From the NCBI GenBank assembly GCA_900176545.1, contig FWXP01000001.1:496001-560000 (forward strand): a stretch of 64,000 nt of DNA, read 5' to 3'. The DNA comes from Oscillospiraceae bacterium (GTDB lineage Bacteria; Bacillota; Clostridia; Saccharofermentanales; Saccharofermentanaceae). Shown here piece after piece: positions 63,602-64,000 of the stretch. Position 1 is the first letter of the stretch; each line of letters opens with the position of its first letter. The position numbers were made by a program, and so were the translations under genes. The notes beneath the pieces were generated by a model. It made no database searches. It worked only from the letters and a program-made list of their open reading frames with translations, and was not told where the DNA came from.

Positions 63602-64000
63602 TCAATCGATGACAAGGATCAATACGTTATTATCCATTCTGGTTCCGAGACCTCGGCCTTCGGCGAAAGAAAAGTTATAATCGTTCATCCATTCGATTGG
63701 TCCGAAGTTACCGCCGTCAAAATCGGCGAGGAAAGCATCAAGCGTCTCACGATCGGGGAATTTGAATACATAATCGGATGTAAAGGGTGTATCCCCTTCC
63801 GCTATCGCAGCAAAACCTTCCGTCATACCGTCAGCTGCAAAGGAGCTGTTCTCGCCGATAGCTTCTACCCTGTAACCGTCGCTAATGTACAAGGAAGCCC
63901 TATACCTTACTTCAGGATCCGTGAACTCATCGATAACAGGATCATCTACGAGCGTAGTCTCCCAGGTTGTCTCTACGGCCGTCTCGGAAGTAGTCTCTTC
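63602..64000 (-). CDS. Hypothetical protein, C-terminal part
   Basis: The frame is open through the right edge, so the gene begins outside; the TTG at 63892 is internal. The 132 visible residues start with a Glu/Thr-rich linker (EETTSETAVETTWETTLVDD) and continue with an uncharacterised domain (FKFPDRETLDAFLADFDGG, ending MDNNVLILVID). Thr/Glu linkers like this occur in extracytoplasmic lipoproteins of this genome (for example at 47939-49315), so a secreted protein is plausible. Confidence 0.65.
   Translation of the reverse strand, partial: EETTSETAVETTWETTLVDDPVIDEFTDPEVRYRASLYISDGYRVEAIGENSSFAADGMTEGFAAIAEGDTPFTSDYVFKFPDRETLDAFLADFDGGNFGPIEWMNDYNFSFAEGRGLGTRMDNNVLILVID

Overview
The window looks like chromosomal DNA of an anaerobic member of Clostridia (Bacillota). 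The evidence is Gram-positive style ribosome binding sites and promoters, a sleB-like cell-wall hydrolase, an NlpC/P60 protein, a D,D-carboxypeptidase and VanZ, an F-type ATP synthase whose c subunit carries a sodium-type ion site, D-lactate dehydrogenase, and tRNAs with encoded CCA ends. I see no prophage, insertion sequence or CRISPR array. Most genes lie on the minus strand in long, tightly packed operons. Neighbouring genes are often joined by 1- or 4-base overlaps (TGATG or ATGA), and I used these to choose several starts.

Layout. 1-3.6 kb: end of a DUF4349 protein, citrate synthase, a membrane protein and UppP. 3.7-3.9 kb: tRNA-Tyr and tRNA-Met behind their own promoter. 4-10.6 kb: complete atpIBEFHAGDC operon with an unusually short epsilon subunit. 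10.8-20.2 kb: RNA 2'-phosphotransferase, a GAF-GGDEF protein, Asd, a tyrosine recombinase, LdhA, NlpC/P60, then an ASCH / GNAT / 2H-phosphoesterase-metallopeptidase fusion / P-loop kinase operon. 20.2-23.8 kb: three membrane proteins, one an MFS-like protein with an extracytoplasmic sensor-like domain. 23.8-33.1 kb: an operon of M18 aminopeptidase, cardiolipin synthase, MTA/SAH deaminase, a heterodimeric ABC exporter and MurD. 33.2-34.7 kb: a PHP phosphatase and a tandemly duplicated type I toxin-antitoxin cassette. 34.7-39.4 kb: RarA, GlyA, LarC and a SleB-like hydrolase. 39.6-49.3 kb: DacA, then a nine-gene minus-strand operon (lipoprotein, GNAT-MGMT fusion, flavoprotein, Nudix, cysteine desulfurase, ThiI, HypE-like, LarB, SUKH). 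49.4-51.1 kb: GGDEF-EAL protein. 51.3-57.8 kb: ABC exporter, radical SAM/SPASM enzyme with two small paralogous precursor-like peptides, an AAA ATPase and a TIM-barrel protein. 57.9-59.4 kb: MutT, VanZ, GNAT. 59.4-63.5 kb: a two-component system around a three-gene ABC exporter resembling lantibiotic self-protection systems. 63.6-64 kb: 3' part of an unknown gene.

The two most interesting loci are both invisible or easily missed in an ordinary ORF call. The first is the pair of 28-residue hydrophobic toxin genes at 34086 and 34455. Each has an SD-sequestering hairpin, a 5' end able to pair with its own 3' UTR, and a convergent antisense RNA driven by a near-consensus minus-strand promoter. 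The second is the radical SAM/SPASM gene preceded by two short paralogs with a shared N-terminus and divergent acidic C-termini, followed by an exporter whose promoter has palindromic operators. It is a candidate for an undescribed peptide-modification system.
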